Shown: piece after piece, positions 31,811-41,871 of the stretch
Numbering within the stretch: the stretch's first letter is position 1
Layout of the letters: every line of letters begins with the position of its first letter
IMG/VR virus record: IMGVR_UViG_3300022602_003287
Coordinates: 1-52,555 of that record
DNA from: a virus
Length of the DNA stretch: 52,555 nt
Strand: one strand, 5' to 3'
Notes under the pieces: model-generated
Database searches by the model: none
The model's input: only the letters and a program-made list of their open reading frames with translations
What the model was told of the DNA's origin: nothing
Position numbers and translations under genes: made by a program

Positions 31811-34084
31811 TCACTCCAGATATATATTGTAACCATCTTCTGTAAACAACTCATAGCCATCTGTGGTGCTTGTTGTTACATAAGATAAGCTCTGACCTAG
31901 ATTATTACCGGAATTGTCTTTAGTTGGGAACATCAAATATTTAGCGCCCGAGTATGTTAAGTTATCCTGTAGAATAAATCTATCGATAGAGAAGTCTATG
32001 TTGGTAAAATCAAAGCCAGATTGTGCTATTTTTTCTACTATCGTAGCTCCATTTCCTGGCAGTGCGTAGCATAACGGGGCTACAGTTACATAGCCTAATG
32101 GATTTCCTGTGCTGATCTGTATGGTCCTCATGAACCTAGGCAGCTGATACTCGTCAGTTTTAACCTTGCTTCCTTTGATCAACATATTCTCAAACTGTGA
32201 TTTCATGTTTAATATATTATTAAGATAAACCATATGCCCATTTATATTGATAGGGCCAGTGGGCCCAGATCCGTTAGATAACTGATCTATTATGGTAACA
32301 TAGACTACGTCATAGACATAGTTTCCTTGGCTATCGTTAGCCTGGCTGTAACTGACATTACCAAAGAAGAATCTCCTCCTAGAAAAATATTCAACCAGTG
32401 TTTCTGTAAAATAGTTGTCTAGGGCTGATTGTTCTATTCCAAATTCTATATAAAGTTGCAGTTTCTGTTGTATTCCAAAATAACTATCATTAGGTCGATA
32501 CATTATAGCAGGATCAAATGTATATGAATTATTAATAAAATCTTTGTAAGCAGATCTCTGACCTTTAGGTAGTAGAGGCTGGGCATATATCTGTGTGTAC
32601 TTGGTTAGATCATTCCTTACTACAGCGATACGGAAACTAGAAGTGCTAACACCATTTTGATATATATCTCCTACTCCTACGACAAAATTCCAATATTTGT
32701 CTATAGTGGTCTCTCCGCCATCTAAAATAAGAAAATTAGGTGTGGGTGTAGGCCCGTAAGGTCCATCAAAACATGTGACACTCTGATAACTGACTCTACC
32801 TTGTATATCTCCATTATCGGCTAATGTCAGTCCTGGGGGTAACTGCCCTGATACTAATGTAAATAATAGAGGTGATTCTAGATAAACATATTCTGCCTTG
32901 ATGCTTAGTTCGCTAATATATCCAGGAGTTATCGTACCGACTGTAGATGTAGTGAGATATTTTATACTGTCATTCAATACGCCTTTTATCGTTATGGTAA
33001 AGGTGCGCGGGCTTATATTTTGATTTTTTGTCTGTATATCAACTTTTACTACGTTTACTGTAAAACTATATGTTAGATTAAATGCCGGTTGATAAGGAAT
33101 GGCAGCATACAGTACTCCTGTATTAGGATCTAGATTGAAATTTGGAGGACGTATGCTAGGGCTACCGTCTTGATTTAGTACAGGAGTCAACCAGTCGTAT
33201 AAAACTGGACCTATATAAGATTCAAAATCATAAACGCTGAGTTTAATGGATAAGTTATTATTGGCCTTGACCACTCCTAGATTAGCAGGAGTTAGCCATT
33301 GCGGGGCTAATAGATAGTCACTATCAGTACTATAAGCAGTGGTGTCGACATCTATAAAAGTATTATCTACTCTAAAGTTATTAGGATCTTCAACCTTAAT
33401 AGCAAAATACTGTCTGCTGATTAATGTACCATCAGTGACACTTACATAAAACTGATAGGTCTTAGGTATGTATCTAGGAGTAGTACTGAATGTCGAGCCG
33501 GATAATCCCACATGGTCGTAAGGATATTCATCATAGGGTTCTTCATCGTATCCCCCTATAGCACTAGCTAGATAGTTAATCAACAGTACATCTTTAATCT
33601 GTCCGGTTATGCGACCAGAAGATAATAAGGTCAATCCAGGAGGTAACGTTCCATCATTATCTCCTATGTAATAGGTGAGAGATCCGTTAGTTGGTAATAC
33701 TGGTTCATGTGCGTTTAGTTGATAGTCAACAAACTCTCCATTCAGTGTATAGTATGTACCAAACAAGCCCGCGGCTAATAGACCGCTAGGAGTGATCCAT
33801 TCTGGACCAACATGCCCTACCGTGAGCATATTAAAAGTTTGATCGCTAACGCCTTGTGAGTTTGATGCTCTTACAGTAAACTGACTATAGGTAGTTTGAC
33901 CGATAGAGAAAGGTCTGCCATATATCGTTCCTGTGGATGAAAATAACAAACCGGATGGCAGTTTACCGTTTATGATATCATAAGATATACCATCACCGCT
34001 GGCAGATACATAGGTAGATGTATATATCTGTTGTGTGACAGTCCCTAGGAATCCTGCCGGGGTTTGCCAGATCGGAGCTGTCAT
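31811..34084 (-). CDS. Tail or baseplate protein with putative-Ig (He_PIG) domains
   Basis: 757 residues. At least three He_PIG-like modules are visible by their LP.GL.....G.I.G motif: GKLPSGLLFSSTGTIYGRP, GTLPPGLTLLSSGRITGQI and GQLPPGLTLADNGDIQGRV. The C-terminal third is different and has no repeats (QLYIEFGIEQSALDNYF...). Such domains often decorate virions and help adhesion. It is 3 nt from each neighbour in the late fibre operon. Confidence 0.75.
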   Translation of the reverse strand: MTAPIWQTPAGFLGTVTQQIYTSTYVSASGDGISYDIINGKLPSGLLFSSTGTIYGRPFSIGQTTYSQFTVRASNSQGVSDQTFNMLTVGHVGPEWITPSGLLAAGLFGTYYTLNGEFVDYQLNAHEPVLPTNGSLTYYIGDNDGTLPPGLTLLSSGRITGQIKDVLLINYLASAIGGYDEEPYDEYPYDHVGLSGSTFSTTPRYIPKTYQFYVSVTDGTLISRQYFAIKVEDPNNFRVDNTFIDVDTTAYSTDSDYLLAPQWLTPANLGVVKANNNLSIKLSVYDFESYIGPVLYDWLTPVLNQDGSPSIRPPNFNLDPNTGVLYAAIPYQPAFNLTYSFTVNVVKVDIQTKNQNISPRTFTITIKGVLNDSIKYLTTSTVGTITPGYISELSIKAEYVYLESPLLFTLVSGQLPPGLTLADNGDIQGRVSYQSVTCFDGPYGPTPTPNFLILDGGETTIDKYWNFVVGVGDIYQNGVSTSSFRIAVVRNDLTKYTQIYAQPLLPKGQRSAYKDFINNSYTFDPAIMYRPNDSYFGIQQKLQLYIEFGIEQSALDNYFTETLVEYFSRRRFFFGNVSYSQANDSQGNYVYDVVYVTIIDQLSNGSGPTGPININGHMVYLNNILNMKSQFENMLIKGSKVKTDEYQLPRFMRTIQISTGNPLGYVTVAPLCYALPGNGATIVEKIAQSGFDFTNIDFSIDRFILQDNLTYSGAKYLMFPTKDNSGNNLGQSLSYVTTSTTDGYELFTEDGYNIYLE

Positions 34085-34087
34085 AGT

Positions 34088-37000
34088 TTATAATCTTCCT
34101 ACAACGACTTCTATTATACCTTCTTCACCATCAAAATCTTCTAGGGCCTTTCCTATGACAGTACCTAATCTAGGATCCGGATCAGACATAGCATAACCTC
34201 CTCCTGCTGATACCAACATATCTCCCTTCTTGATAGGTCCCTTTACTAGGCATGGAACTCGACCTTGTAATGCCAGTGCTATAACATTGGTGCCGGTTAA
34301 GGCATCATTCATCCTAAATGCTGGATCAGTAGATACTACACCTGCTACTGCACGTGTACCTGTCGATGCTATAGTCACTTCACAAACTCCTCCGAACTGT
34401 AATACCGTGCAGGGTTTATATCCGCAGTCGGCTTGATAGTTCTCTGCCAAGTCAGCATATCGAGCACTAGTAGCAACACCTATAAAACAACCACTAGCGC
34501 TGAAACAGCAACCTGCGAAAATAATACAGCAGGAAGATCCTGCTACACCCGCATTAGCTGCATAACTTGCAGTTGCCGCATTACCACAGGTACAACTAGC
34601 CCATCCTGCGCTTCCTGCGTATCCTGACACTGAGGAAGAGCAAGCACAGCAAGCACAGCCAGCACAACTAGCACATCCTGTTAGGGCGGCTGTGATAGTG
34701 CCTGCGGCAAAGTTTCCTGACGAATCTCTACATACTATAACATTACCGGCATTAGTACAGGTCGCGCATACAAACCAAGTAGCTGCCGCTCCTCCAGTAT
34801 AAGAACAGGCTCCAGCGCTGGCACATAAACCAGTTCCTGCGCTTAGGCTGAAACATACACAACAGGCTTTGTTAACTATTAAAGTGCTTGGACTACACAT
34901 AGTGATCCAGCCATAGCATGAACAGAAATATGTGCTGTCTACGCTACTTAATCCTAGACTCTGTTGAACAAAACTATTAGGAGCTGAACTACAACTTGTA
35001 GCGCAACACAAAGACAGCTTGCTTTGTAGAATAGCCGCATTTGAACATACCATGGCATTAGTGATGGTATTGGCATTGATGTAAACTTTGACTCCGTGTC
35101 CGGTCCTAGCAAATCCTATATCACTTGTATTACATACTGTAGCATTTATGATCTGGCAGGTTGAACACCATATAGGAGTATTTGATGTGGTATTAACACT
35201 AAGACTACAACTGCTGACAAGCAACAGATCTGTATCGGTTGGTGTAGCCAGACTGACGTCATTTAATACTGCAAACTGTTGACCTTGATCTACATATCTT
35301 TTAGTGGCTGCTCTGCTGCCGTCATTACCGACTACTGGATCTCCATTCAGTATCAATCCACCGGTCATTACACCATAGCGAGGAGTTATTATTCCTGTAG
35401 AGCTATCAACAGTACTGGTACCAGCTAGACTTATCTTGGTATCTGCGTAACCTTTATTGACTGCATCTAGTAGGCTTCCTCCAGTAGTAGTAGTGGTAAG
35501 ATTGATTATCTGTCCCGATCCTTGAGTTAGCCCACCTCCCTGCATATTGATATTTCCATTGTTCATCAATATGCTATTGCTATTCATATTAAGTGAACCG
35601 GTCATCTTCTGTAAACCTGTTAGATCAAGGAATCCTGGACCAATCTTGGCTACAGGAGTGTTGTTTGTATCTAACCCTAATCGATGATTGATATAACCGA
35701 TTACCGCTGTTTGTACAGGTACGGTACTACCGCTGGCTTCTCCTAAAGTATCATCTTGGCTAAACTCATTAACCAATACTCCTTTCTGGAACTGTAATCC
35801 GCTGACTCCTGAAAGATTAATACTGGCGTTAATAGTAACTGCTCCAGATGCTTGGTTAACGCCAAAGAAATCTCCTACCTTAAAGTTACCGTCTTGGTCA
35901 GTTGTTACAGCAAATACACGACCTTGACCGATAGCAGTCCTTTCGTTGGCACTATTGGGTAGTTTGGTACTAGGTCCATAGATATCATTTGGGAACCTAG
36001 CGGTGTCATACCCGCCGACTCCGATGTTGAACATGTCAGCACCGGTAGAACGCACTGTTGATATCTTTGTATAGATGCTGGCAGTTGATAGATATCTTAC
36101 ACCTGCTGGAAGCCTAACATTAGAATATGGGTTACTTAAGAAATAGTTAGTAATGGTTGAAACCAATGCCGGCGTAATATTGACAGTATCATAAGTAAGT
36201 CCGCCAGTGGCATAGGTATAGCCGGTGATCCTATGTATGACTCCAGCCCATGAGAATATGTATTGAGTAGCGGTGTTAGAAACGTTATTCAATAATCTTA
36301 GACCATCCCCTGTACTAGTACTAAGTGGATTGATACGTATGACTGTACTGCTGGCTGTAGCGATATAAGTCGTGCTATTCCAGGTAGTTAATCCTACATA
36401 GTTATAGGGATTACTAAATGACAGATCGCTATAACCACTAGTAGCCGAAGTCACATCTACCACTGAAGCTACAGCATAACTCGATGTAGAATCAGAAAAT
36501 ATAGTAGCAACTAGATTTGGATCTATTAGGTTTCTCCTATTTAATCCCTGTACATAAAACTGACTCTGACTTCTTACAGTTATGATAGTACCGCTATTGA
36601 CGGGACTGGCTAATCCAGTTACTCCGCCTACTAGAGATGTAGCTAGGTTTAACTGTAATAGCCACCCACTTGAATTAGTCACAGTATTGGATACTGTAGT
36701 AGCGCTGATAACATTGTATTGTTGTATGCCTAGATATCCGTTGGTGTTGGCTCCGGCTAGTTGTCCGTAGTTTATTTCTACCTGAGAGTTAGCATAAACT
36801 GATATATCTGGATAGTAGTTTGCACCTTGAGAAAGGCTAGTTGGATTTCTTACGAATAAAGTAGTCGAACCGGTATTGTTGCTGGCATTTATACCTCCAT
36901 ATAGTGCTGACCAGTTATAGTTGACAGCGGTCGCTGTCGAAACCATATCATACTGCAGAGTAACCTGTGTAGGAACTTCGTCAGGATTAGCACCTTCTGC

Positions 37001-40000
37001 CTTTAGAGCGAAATCACCGAAAGCATTACTGCCGTTAAGACTCCTAATAGATCCGCCATTCTTTGAATAATAACCTGTATGATTATAGTAAGTGAATACA
37101 GATACCAGTTCAGCTGTACCGTTATTGATACTGATGATACCGTATCCAAGGTCGTTCATCTGCGTAAAATCGGCAGCGATCATACTCTTGTTTCCAGGAG
37201 TACCTAAAACTATGGTGCTGGGCGGATATCCTATAAATCCTTGTTTGATACTAGCGGTGCTGATATAAAAACTGCTAGCATTGGTTACAGGACTACCTCC
37301 TTGGAAAAGCACTCGTATTGGATTAACGTATCCGCTGCCGGGGTTAGTAATAGTAATAGAAGTTACTGTGCTTCCTGTTAGATTGGCAATACCGGCTGCG
37401 GTATGACCGGCAGCTTGATCTGGTGCGCTGAATATAACTGTAGGGGTTCCGACATATCCACCACCACCGCCAACTGTGATAGGTATGGTTCCAGATGGAT
37501 ATGCTATACCACCGCCCTGGAAATAAGGATTGATATTCAATACCGCAGTTCCGGCTACTTGATTATAGTTAGTTACATATGCTACCTGATATTGATTACC
37601 GAGATTATAGAATGTTACTGGTAGGTTGGGATTCCTAGCGTATAATCCTTGGGTAGGTGTAGGACTATAAACAGATATAGTAGTGGTTCCTAGATAGTAA
37701 GGACTGCTGACCGGAGCAACTGGTAGTTGTCCTACATATCCATCTATATACATCCCTCCTGCGAATATCTGTTGATTTATACTCTGGCTAAAACTCGTAG
37801 CTTTATATATGTATGGAGATTTAGTTAATATCTGACCTGCTGGATCAAATACACACATAAATCCTCCATGCCCTTGCACAGTAACTCCAGTAATAATATT
37901 AGCATCATTTAATAAGAACACATCCATCTGGCTGTTCTGTTTAGGAGTACTATTGATATTGGTAGGATCGCTTAGATAATGGAATCCATACTCATAACCT
38001 ACAGGAGCTAGACCTTGTCCTGCATTTGCTGGGCTGTTGTTAACTAATCCATCAAAGTTATTGTCTCTCCTGAAATAAAGATTGGCCCAAGGACTGGTAC
38101 TGGTTAAAGGAGCTGGTTGAACAATAACACGGCGGCTTTCTTCTCCTTTTAACGTGACGTTTGCGGCTAATCTTATAGGCAGCTGTTCTTGATATATACC
38201 ACTTTCTACTATGATAGCGATTTGTGGTTTTGGAATAGTATAAGAGAATAATACAGGTTCTCCTGGCACAAAGGCCGTTCCGGTATTGATCACATCATAA
38301 TATTCTACTGGTTTAGAATAGGTGTTTGATACCCATGCTACTATTTCAGCTTGTATAAAAGATCTATTGGCTTCTAATAAACGTGCGGCCCCTGCGGTAG
38401 TGGTATTAGCGGAAAGAACTAGGCTTATTGGAGTAGCTGTAGATGCCGCACTAGGACCATTCGTTATGATATTAGTGATAGTAGAAAGTATACTGGTCGC
38501 TGTATTGGCTTGAGAAGCACCTCCGACATAATATCCTGTTGTAATCTGAGACACTGCACTTTGTGAAGGACTAGGTATAGCTATTCCTTCTATGATATAA
38601 GGTATAATAGTTGACAACCTATTATATGCGGCTACGGTCTGTGATATCTCATAAGGAATATTAGTCGATGTGGTATATCCATAATAATAAACACCGCTTT
38701 GTATAGCCTGCCTATTGCCTCCGTATAGTGTATCAAAACTAACGCTGTCTACGATATAACCTATATCTCTAGCGCATTTGACTGAATCATAAGAAAATCC
38801 AGAAGATGTTGCTGTGATCCATGCGTTAACTTCTTGTTGTAAGAATGATCTATTGGCCTGCAGTTGGTTGTAGGCATACCAAACGGTAGCAGTGGTACTA
38901 GAGGTAATATTATTAGGAACTATCTGATTAGTAATATTATTAGTACCGTTATTCAATATGTTGATGATGACCTGTATGTCATTTGTTACTATCGAGGCAG
39001 CTGTCGCATCGCCTACTCCTCCCGGCCATACGGTCGGATTGGCACTTGAATATATAGGACTTATAGGTTGACCTTGTACTATCTTTTGAGCTAATAACTT
39101 TAGATAGTTTATAGCCGCAGTGGTTGTTGTGGCTTCTCCTGGAATGATATTAGTAGTGGTAGACGATTGATTATAATATTGTAGACCAGCAAAAGTTGCC
39201 TGGCTATTGTAAGTATTAGGAAACGCCAAATCAAACGCAACAGCATCGACTATTAATCCTGTATCTCTATAACAGGTCGCTGTGTTGAAGTTAGTAATAC
39301 CGATAGTGGTATAATCACCAAATGCTTCTATAAATCCAACCGCTGTAGAATTAGCACCATAGAAATATTGTCCAGGTCGTACATTTGGTGTAGGAACAGC
39401 TATATACTGGTCAGTACCTGATACTCCGTAATCTGCATAATCAAATAATATTCTAGTAGAACCGGGGATGGCTGGACTAGGAACTATGGCGTAAATCGTA
39501 GCGGTTACTATTCCGTTCTGATACGTCATGTACTGCTGATAAGAACTTAATACCGTACTGGCAGTATTAATAATATTCTGTGCTAATACAGCGGCATCGT
39601 TTATGTATCTAAATGCATAGGCTAAACTTCGTCCCCACTTGGAATTAGGTATCCCTGCGCTAGCAAACGTCTTGGTACCATTGGCTCCTGTGGCGCTGTA
39701 ACCGTTGGTGCTGACATATATATTAACTGTGCTATAGGGACTATTATTATCTACATAATATTTTGTAGCTAGGTCTTGCGGATTTAATGGATTAGCAAAG
39801 TTTGTAGCTAGGTATAAATTTCCGTTTAAGTTTGTAGATAATGTGGGATTAGTGTCGCTAAACAAACTGCTAGTTGTCGCATTTATGATCAACTGATTGG
39901 TAGAACTATTGACGATATAGATGCCACTACCAGCGGTTAATAGTTTTTGTGTTAAGGTATTTCCATAGTTATCTACAGCTAGTATAGTGGCTGTAGTTAT

Positions 40001-40180
40001 AGAACTGGGAATATAAACTTGGGGAGTATCTAAGAACTTGGTAAATCTCAGTCCTGTTCCGCCTGTTGAGATCTGATAAAGTTCTGCAAACATCGAGTTT
40101 GCTTTTTCAAACGCGGTCCTGATACTATCGCCGGTGCCGTCGTTGGCTTGTTGTCCAATATTGATAATTTGAAGTGACAT
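34088..40180 (-). CDS. Giant tail-fibre protein with Cys-rich segment and IMC-like C-terminus
   Basis: 2030 residues, the largest gene here. The N-terminus (NIGQQANDGTGDSIRTAFEK) is a typical fibre-docking domain. Two long related blocks follow with ARDIGYIVDSVSFD/ GLIVDAVAFDLAFP and PxxxG.YYYG. The middle is a beta-rich shaft. About 260 residues before the end carry over 30 cysteines. The last 125 residues (ARYADLAENYQAD ... STDPAFRMN) resemble an intramolecular-chaperone or G2-peptidase-like trimerisation domain. It is the first gene of the late fibre operon with GAGGAAT ribosome-binding site. Confidence 0.85.
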   Translation of the reverse strand: MSLQIINIGQQANDGTGDSIRTAFEKANSMFAELYQISTGGTGLRFTKFLDTPQVYIPSSITTATILAVDNYGNTLTQKLLTAGSGIYIVNSSTNQLIINATTSSLFSDTNPTLSTNLNGNLYLATNFANPLNPQDLATKYYVDNNSPYSTVNIYVSTNGYSATGANGTKTFASAGIPNSKWGRSLAYAFRYINDAAVLAQNIINTASTVLSSYQQYMTYQNGIVTATIYAIVPSPAIPGSTRILFDYADYGVSGTDQYIAVPTPNVRPGQYFYGANSTAVGFIEAFGDYTTIGITNFNTATCYRDTGLIVDAVAFDLAFPNTYNSQATFAGLQYYNQSSTTTNIIPGEATTTTAAINYLKLLAQKIVQGQPISPIYSSANPTVWPGGVGDATAASIVTNDIQVIINILNNGTNNITNQIVPNNITSSTTATVWYAYNQLQANRSFLQQEVNAWITATSSGFSYDSVKCARDIGYIVDSVSFDTLYGGNRQAIQSGVYYYGYTTSTNIPYEISQTVAAYNRLSTIIPYIIEGIAIPSPSQSAVSQITTGYYVGGASQANTATSILSTITNIITNGPSAASTATPISLVLSANTTTAGAARLLEANRSFIQAEIVAWVSNTYSKPVEYYDVINTGTAFVPGEPVLFSYTIPKPQIAIIVESGIYQEQLPIRLAANVTLKGEESRRVIVQPAPLTSTSPWANLYFRRDNNFDGLVNNSPANAGQGLAPVGYEYGFHYLSDPTNINSTPKQNSQMDVFLLNDANIITGVTVQGHGGFMCVFDPAGQILTKSPYIYKATSFSQSINQQIFAGGMYIDGYVGQLPVAPVSSPYYLGTTTISVYSPTPTQGLYARNPNLPVTFYNLGNQYQVAYVTNYNQVAGTAVLNINPYFQGGGIAYPSGTIPITVGGGGGYVGTPTVIFSAPDQAAGHTAAGIANLTGSTVTSITITNPGSGYVNPIRVLFQGGSPVTNASSFYISTASIKQGFIGYPPSTIVLGTPGNKSMIAADFTQMNDLGYGIISINNGTAELVSVFTYYNHTGYYSKNGGSIRSLNGSNAFGDFALKAEGANPDEVPTQVTLQYDMVSTATAVNYNWSALYGGINASNNTGSTTLFVRNPTSLSQGANYYPDISVYANSQVEINYGQLAGANTNGYLGIQQYNVISATTVSNTVTNSSGWLLQLNLATSLVGGVTGLASPVNSGTIITVRSQSQFYVQGLNRRNLIDPNLVATIFSDSTSSYAVASVVDVTSATSGYSDLSFSNPYNYVGLTTWNSTTYIATASSTVIRINPLSTSTGDGLRLLNNVSNTATQYIFSWAGVIHRITGYTYATGGLTYDTVNITPALVSTITNYFLSNPYSNVRLPAGVRYLSTASIYTKISTVRSTGADMFNIGVGGYDTARFPNDIYGPSTKLPNSANERTAIGQGRVFAVTTDQDGNFKVGDFFGVNQASGAVTINASINLSGVSGLQFQKGVLVNEFSQDDTLGEASGSTVPVQTAVIGYINHRLGLDTNNTPVAKIGPGFLDLTGLQKMTGSLNMNSNSILMNNGNINMQGGGLTQGSGQIINLTTTTTGGSLLDAVNKGYADTKISLAGTSTVDSSTGIITPRYGVMTGGLILNGDPVVGNDGSRAATKRYVDQGQQFAVLNDVSLATPTDTDLLLVSSCSLSVNTTSNTPIWCSTCQIINATVCNTSDIGFARTGHGVKVYINANTITNAMVCSNAAILQSKLSLCCATSCSSAPNSFVQQSLGLSSVDSTYFCSCYGWITMCSPSTLIVNKACCVCFSLSAGTGLCASAGACSYTGGAAATWFVCATCTNAGNVIVCRDSSGNFAAGTITAALTGCASCAGCACCACSSSVSGYAGSAGWASCTCGNAATASYAANAGVAGSSCCIIFAGCCFSASGCFIGVATSARYADLAENYQADCGYKPCTVLQFGGVCEVTIASTGTRAVAGVVSTDPAFRMNDALTGTNVIALALQGRVPCLVKGPIKKGDMLVSAGGGYAMSDPDPRLGTVIGKALEDFDGEEGIIEVVVGRL
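34465..35215 (-). other. Cysteine-rich segment of the giant fibre
   Basis: About 32 Cys codons in roughly 250 residues, including pieces such as TGCASCAGCACCACSSS and SSCCIIFAGCCFSASGCF. The first 1600 residues of the same protein hold only a few. Similar Ser/Ala/Thr-rich stretches in other fibres have Ser where Cys stands here. Boundaries are approximate. Confidence 0.85.
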
Positions 40181-40200
40181 TCTATTCCTCTACGTACCCG

Positions 40201-40207
40201 TATTTAT
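40201..40207 (-). promoter_or_regulatory. T4-type late promoter box of the fibre operon
   Basis: AATAAATACGGG, 20 nt upstream of the ATG of the 2030-residue fibre. The leader would be about 15 nt with GAGGAAT. It should drive the whole run of fibre genes down to 28123. Confidence 0.65.
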
Positions 40208-40235
40208 TTGCGTTTTAGGATACTTTTTGTACCAT

Positions 40236-40267
40236 AATGATATTTACCTAAAATATCATTAATGATA
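40236..40267. other. AT-rich hairpin and adjacent palindrome between sufD and fibre operon
   Basis: AATGATATTT (40236-40245), loop ACCTA, AAATATCATT (40251-40260): a perfect 10-bp stem. The right arm also begins a perfect 14-bp palindrome TATCATTAATGATA (40254-40267). No T run follows on either strand, so it is not a classical terminator. It lies between the sufD stop and the late promoter. It may stabilise or end the sufD transcript, or bind a protein. Confidence 0.6.
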
Positions 40268-40278
40268 AACTGAGGAAT

Positions 40279-41100
40279 TTACATGAATACTTCTTGTAAT
40301 TCTTGTTTGAGATCTTGGTAGGATAACAGATCTATAGCCTGATCTTGGAAGCTCTTGACCACTGTTTCTACAGCTTTTTCGGGACTTAGCCCTCTGCTTT
40401 GTAGATAATATATCTTTTCTATGTCTAGTTTTTCAGTCATAGACCCTATACTACTCTTGACCGAGTTACAGTCTGTATATATCTCGGGCTTGCTGAAACA
40501 GCGGCAGTTATCTCCCACAGTGAGATTCATATTCTCTACACTAGCTTCGCTGCCATTGCTGCCTTTACCTAATACCACGGTAGATTGATATACTGTTTGA
40601 CCATTATCGCTAGAGCGACCTAATATAAACTGACGACTGTTAGTTTGTTGATGCTGATGTATGACCCTGGTAACTATCTCAGTATCTCCTCCTACATCAT
40701 TGGTCATTAGGCCAAACGCATTAAATCCAGCTCCGGCTTCCATAGTTACCTGTATTATATGCTTGTTGAATTTACCATCTTTGACAAATATACCCAAGGT
40801 AAGATTACTGTTAGCCCTTAATATTATTTCGTATATGCAGACCTGCTGTAGTTTTTTATCAGCTTCATTTAGGACTAACAAATCAAGATGGCTATCTTCC
40901 CTCAGCTCAATCTTGATATTTTTAGCCAGCAAGTCCCGCTCATTGGGGTTCTGTCGCAAGGTCATATGTTCTTTAGCTCCAGGTACGACCTCTATCGAGC
41001 TAGCATCTACCATCTTGAATTCTTTTCCAAAGTACTGATCAGGAGTGAATGTCCAATCTGGGTCGCCTTTTTCAACTTTAAGAAAACTGTGTATAGCCAT
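40279..41100 (-). CDS. sufD: SufD-like Fe-S scaffold protein
   Basis: 273 residues, shorter than bacterial SufD (about 420). The beta-helix core is recognisable by repeated beta strands and by the C-terminal SSIGSMTEKLDIEKIYYLQSRGL, which matches SHGATVGQLDEEALFYLRSRGI of SufB/SufD. The family's His in SHG is Ile here. It overlaps sufC by 23 nt, so the two are made together. SufB is missing, so it may work with host SufB, compete with it or supply only part of the cluster-assembly complex. Confidence 0.82.
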   Translation of the reverse strand: MAIHSFLKVEKGDPDWTFTPDQYFGKEFKMVDASSIEVVPGAKEHMTLRQNPNERDLLAKNIKIELREDSHLDLLVLNEADKKLQQVCIYEIILRANSNLTLGIFVKDGKFNKHIIQVTMEAGAGFNAFGLMTNDVGGDTEIVTRVIHQHQQTNSRQFILGRSSDNGQTVYQSTVVLGKGSNGSEASVENMNLTVGDNCRCFSKPEIYTDCNSVKSSIGSMTEKLDIEKIYYLQSRGLSPEKAVETVVKSFQDQAIDLLSYQDLKQELQEVFM

Positions 41101-41806
41101 CTTCTAAAATCCTTTTATAAAGTTCTCCCGTGCCTGATTCACGGATCTCGCCATCAACTAACACATGGACATGAGATGGTTCTAAATAATCTAATATTTC
41201 TTTGCTGTGAGTTATTATGATAACTCCTTTTTTATGATCTTCAAGATATTTCTTGATTAGATTTGTAACTAGTTCTAGAGATTCTGGAGATAGATCTACA
41301 TCTATCTCATCTAATATGACTAGTTCAGGTATCAGCATAACCATTTGGACTACTTCGCTCTTCTTCCATTCTTCTGGACTCAGCATACTACTATTAACAG
41401 GTTCGTCACAAAATTTAGGATGTAGTCCTATAGCTGATACAAGATTCCTGTAGGCCTCTTCTACAGATTGGGTAAAGACTCCTCCTACTCTATTTTCAAA
41501 TAGAGCTTTCATTAAATCTAAGTTACTGAGACCTTCTATCTCTGGGGGATGTTGGAATGATGTAAAGATACCTATCTCACTGCGCCTGTGTGCTTTGAGT
41601 TTTTTTATTTCTCTATTATGGAAGGATATACTCCCCGTGTTCACTGTTAAGTATGGGTTACCTTGTATAGCATGAGCCAGAGAACTCTTACCGCTACCCT
41701 TGGGGCCTAGGATAGCATGTATCTCACCCTTCTTAACTTCGAGATTTATATTGGACAGCACTTCTGTTGTATCTATTATAACAGATACGTTTTTTATTTT
41801 TAGCAT
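41078..41806 (-). CDS. sufC: SufC-like ABC ATPase, leaderless, with altered signature motif
   Basis: 242 residues, similar in length to SufC. Walker A GPKGSGKS (34-41), Q-loop in FTSFQHPPEIEGLS, Walker B ELVILDE (161-167) and H-loop His200 in IIITHSKEILDYLEP are present. The ABC signature FSGGEKK is replaced by LSPEEWK (142-148), and the D-loop by VDLS, so ATP turnover may be altered. It would energise Fe-S cluster assembly with SufD. The ATG is 6 nt after a perfect TATAAT box, so the mRNA probably starts at the ATG. Confidence 0.9.
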   Translation of the reverse strand: MLKIKNVSVIIDTTEVLSNINLEVKKGEIHAILGPKGSGKSSLAHAIQGNPYLTVNTGSISFHNREIKKLKAHRRSEIGIFTSFQHPPEIEGLSNLDLMKALFENRVGGVFTQSVEEAYRNLVSAIGLHPKFCDEPVNSSMLSPEEWKKSEVVQMVMLIPELVILDEIDVDLSPESLELVTNLIKKYLEDHKKGVIIITHSKEILDYLEPSHVHVLVDGEIRESGTGELYKRILEDGYTQFS

Positions 41807-41812
41807 CGTAAT

Positions 41813-41841
41813 ATTATAAGTTATTGTTTGGTTATTGTCAA
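41813..41841 (-). promoter_or_regulatory. Consensus sigma-70 promoter of sufCD
   Basis: TTGACA (41836-41841), 17-nt spacer, TATAAT (41813-41818): perfect match to consensus. The predicted start is base 41806, the A of the sufC ATG. Confidence 0.85.
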
Positions 41842-41871
41842 ATCGCCTTAGAAATTCCGAAGTGCCTCCTT

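Noticed and set aside
29474-40180. Diversity-generating retroelement acting on the Cys-rich or repeat fibres
   Set aside because: No reverse transcriptase and no template repeat seen in the window.
41849-41871. AAGGAGG after the SOD stop, suggesting a tiny gene
   Set aside because: No start codon within about 20 nt; probably part of a small hairpin or chance.
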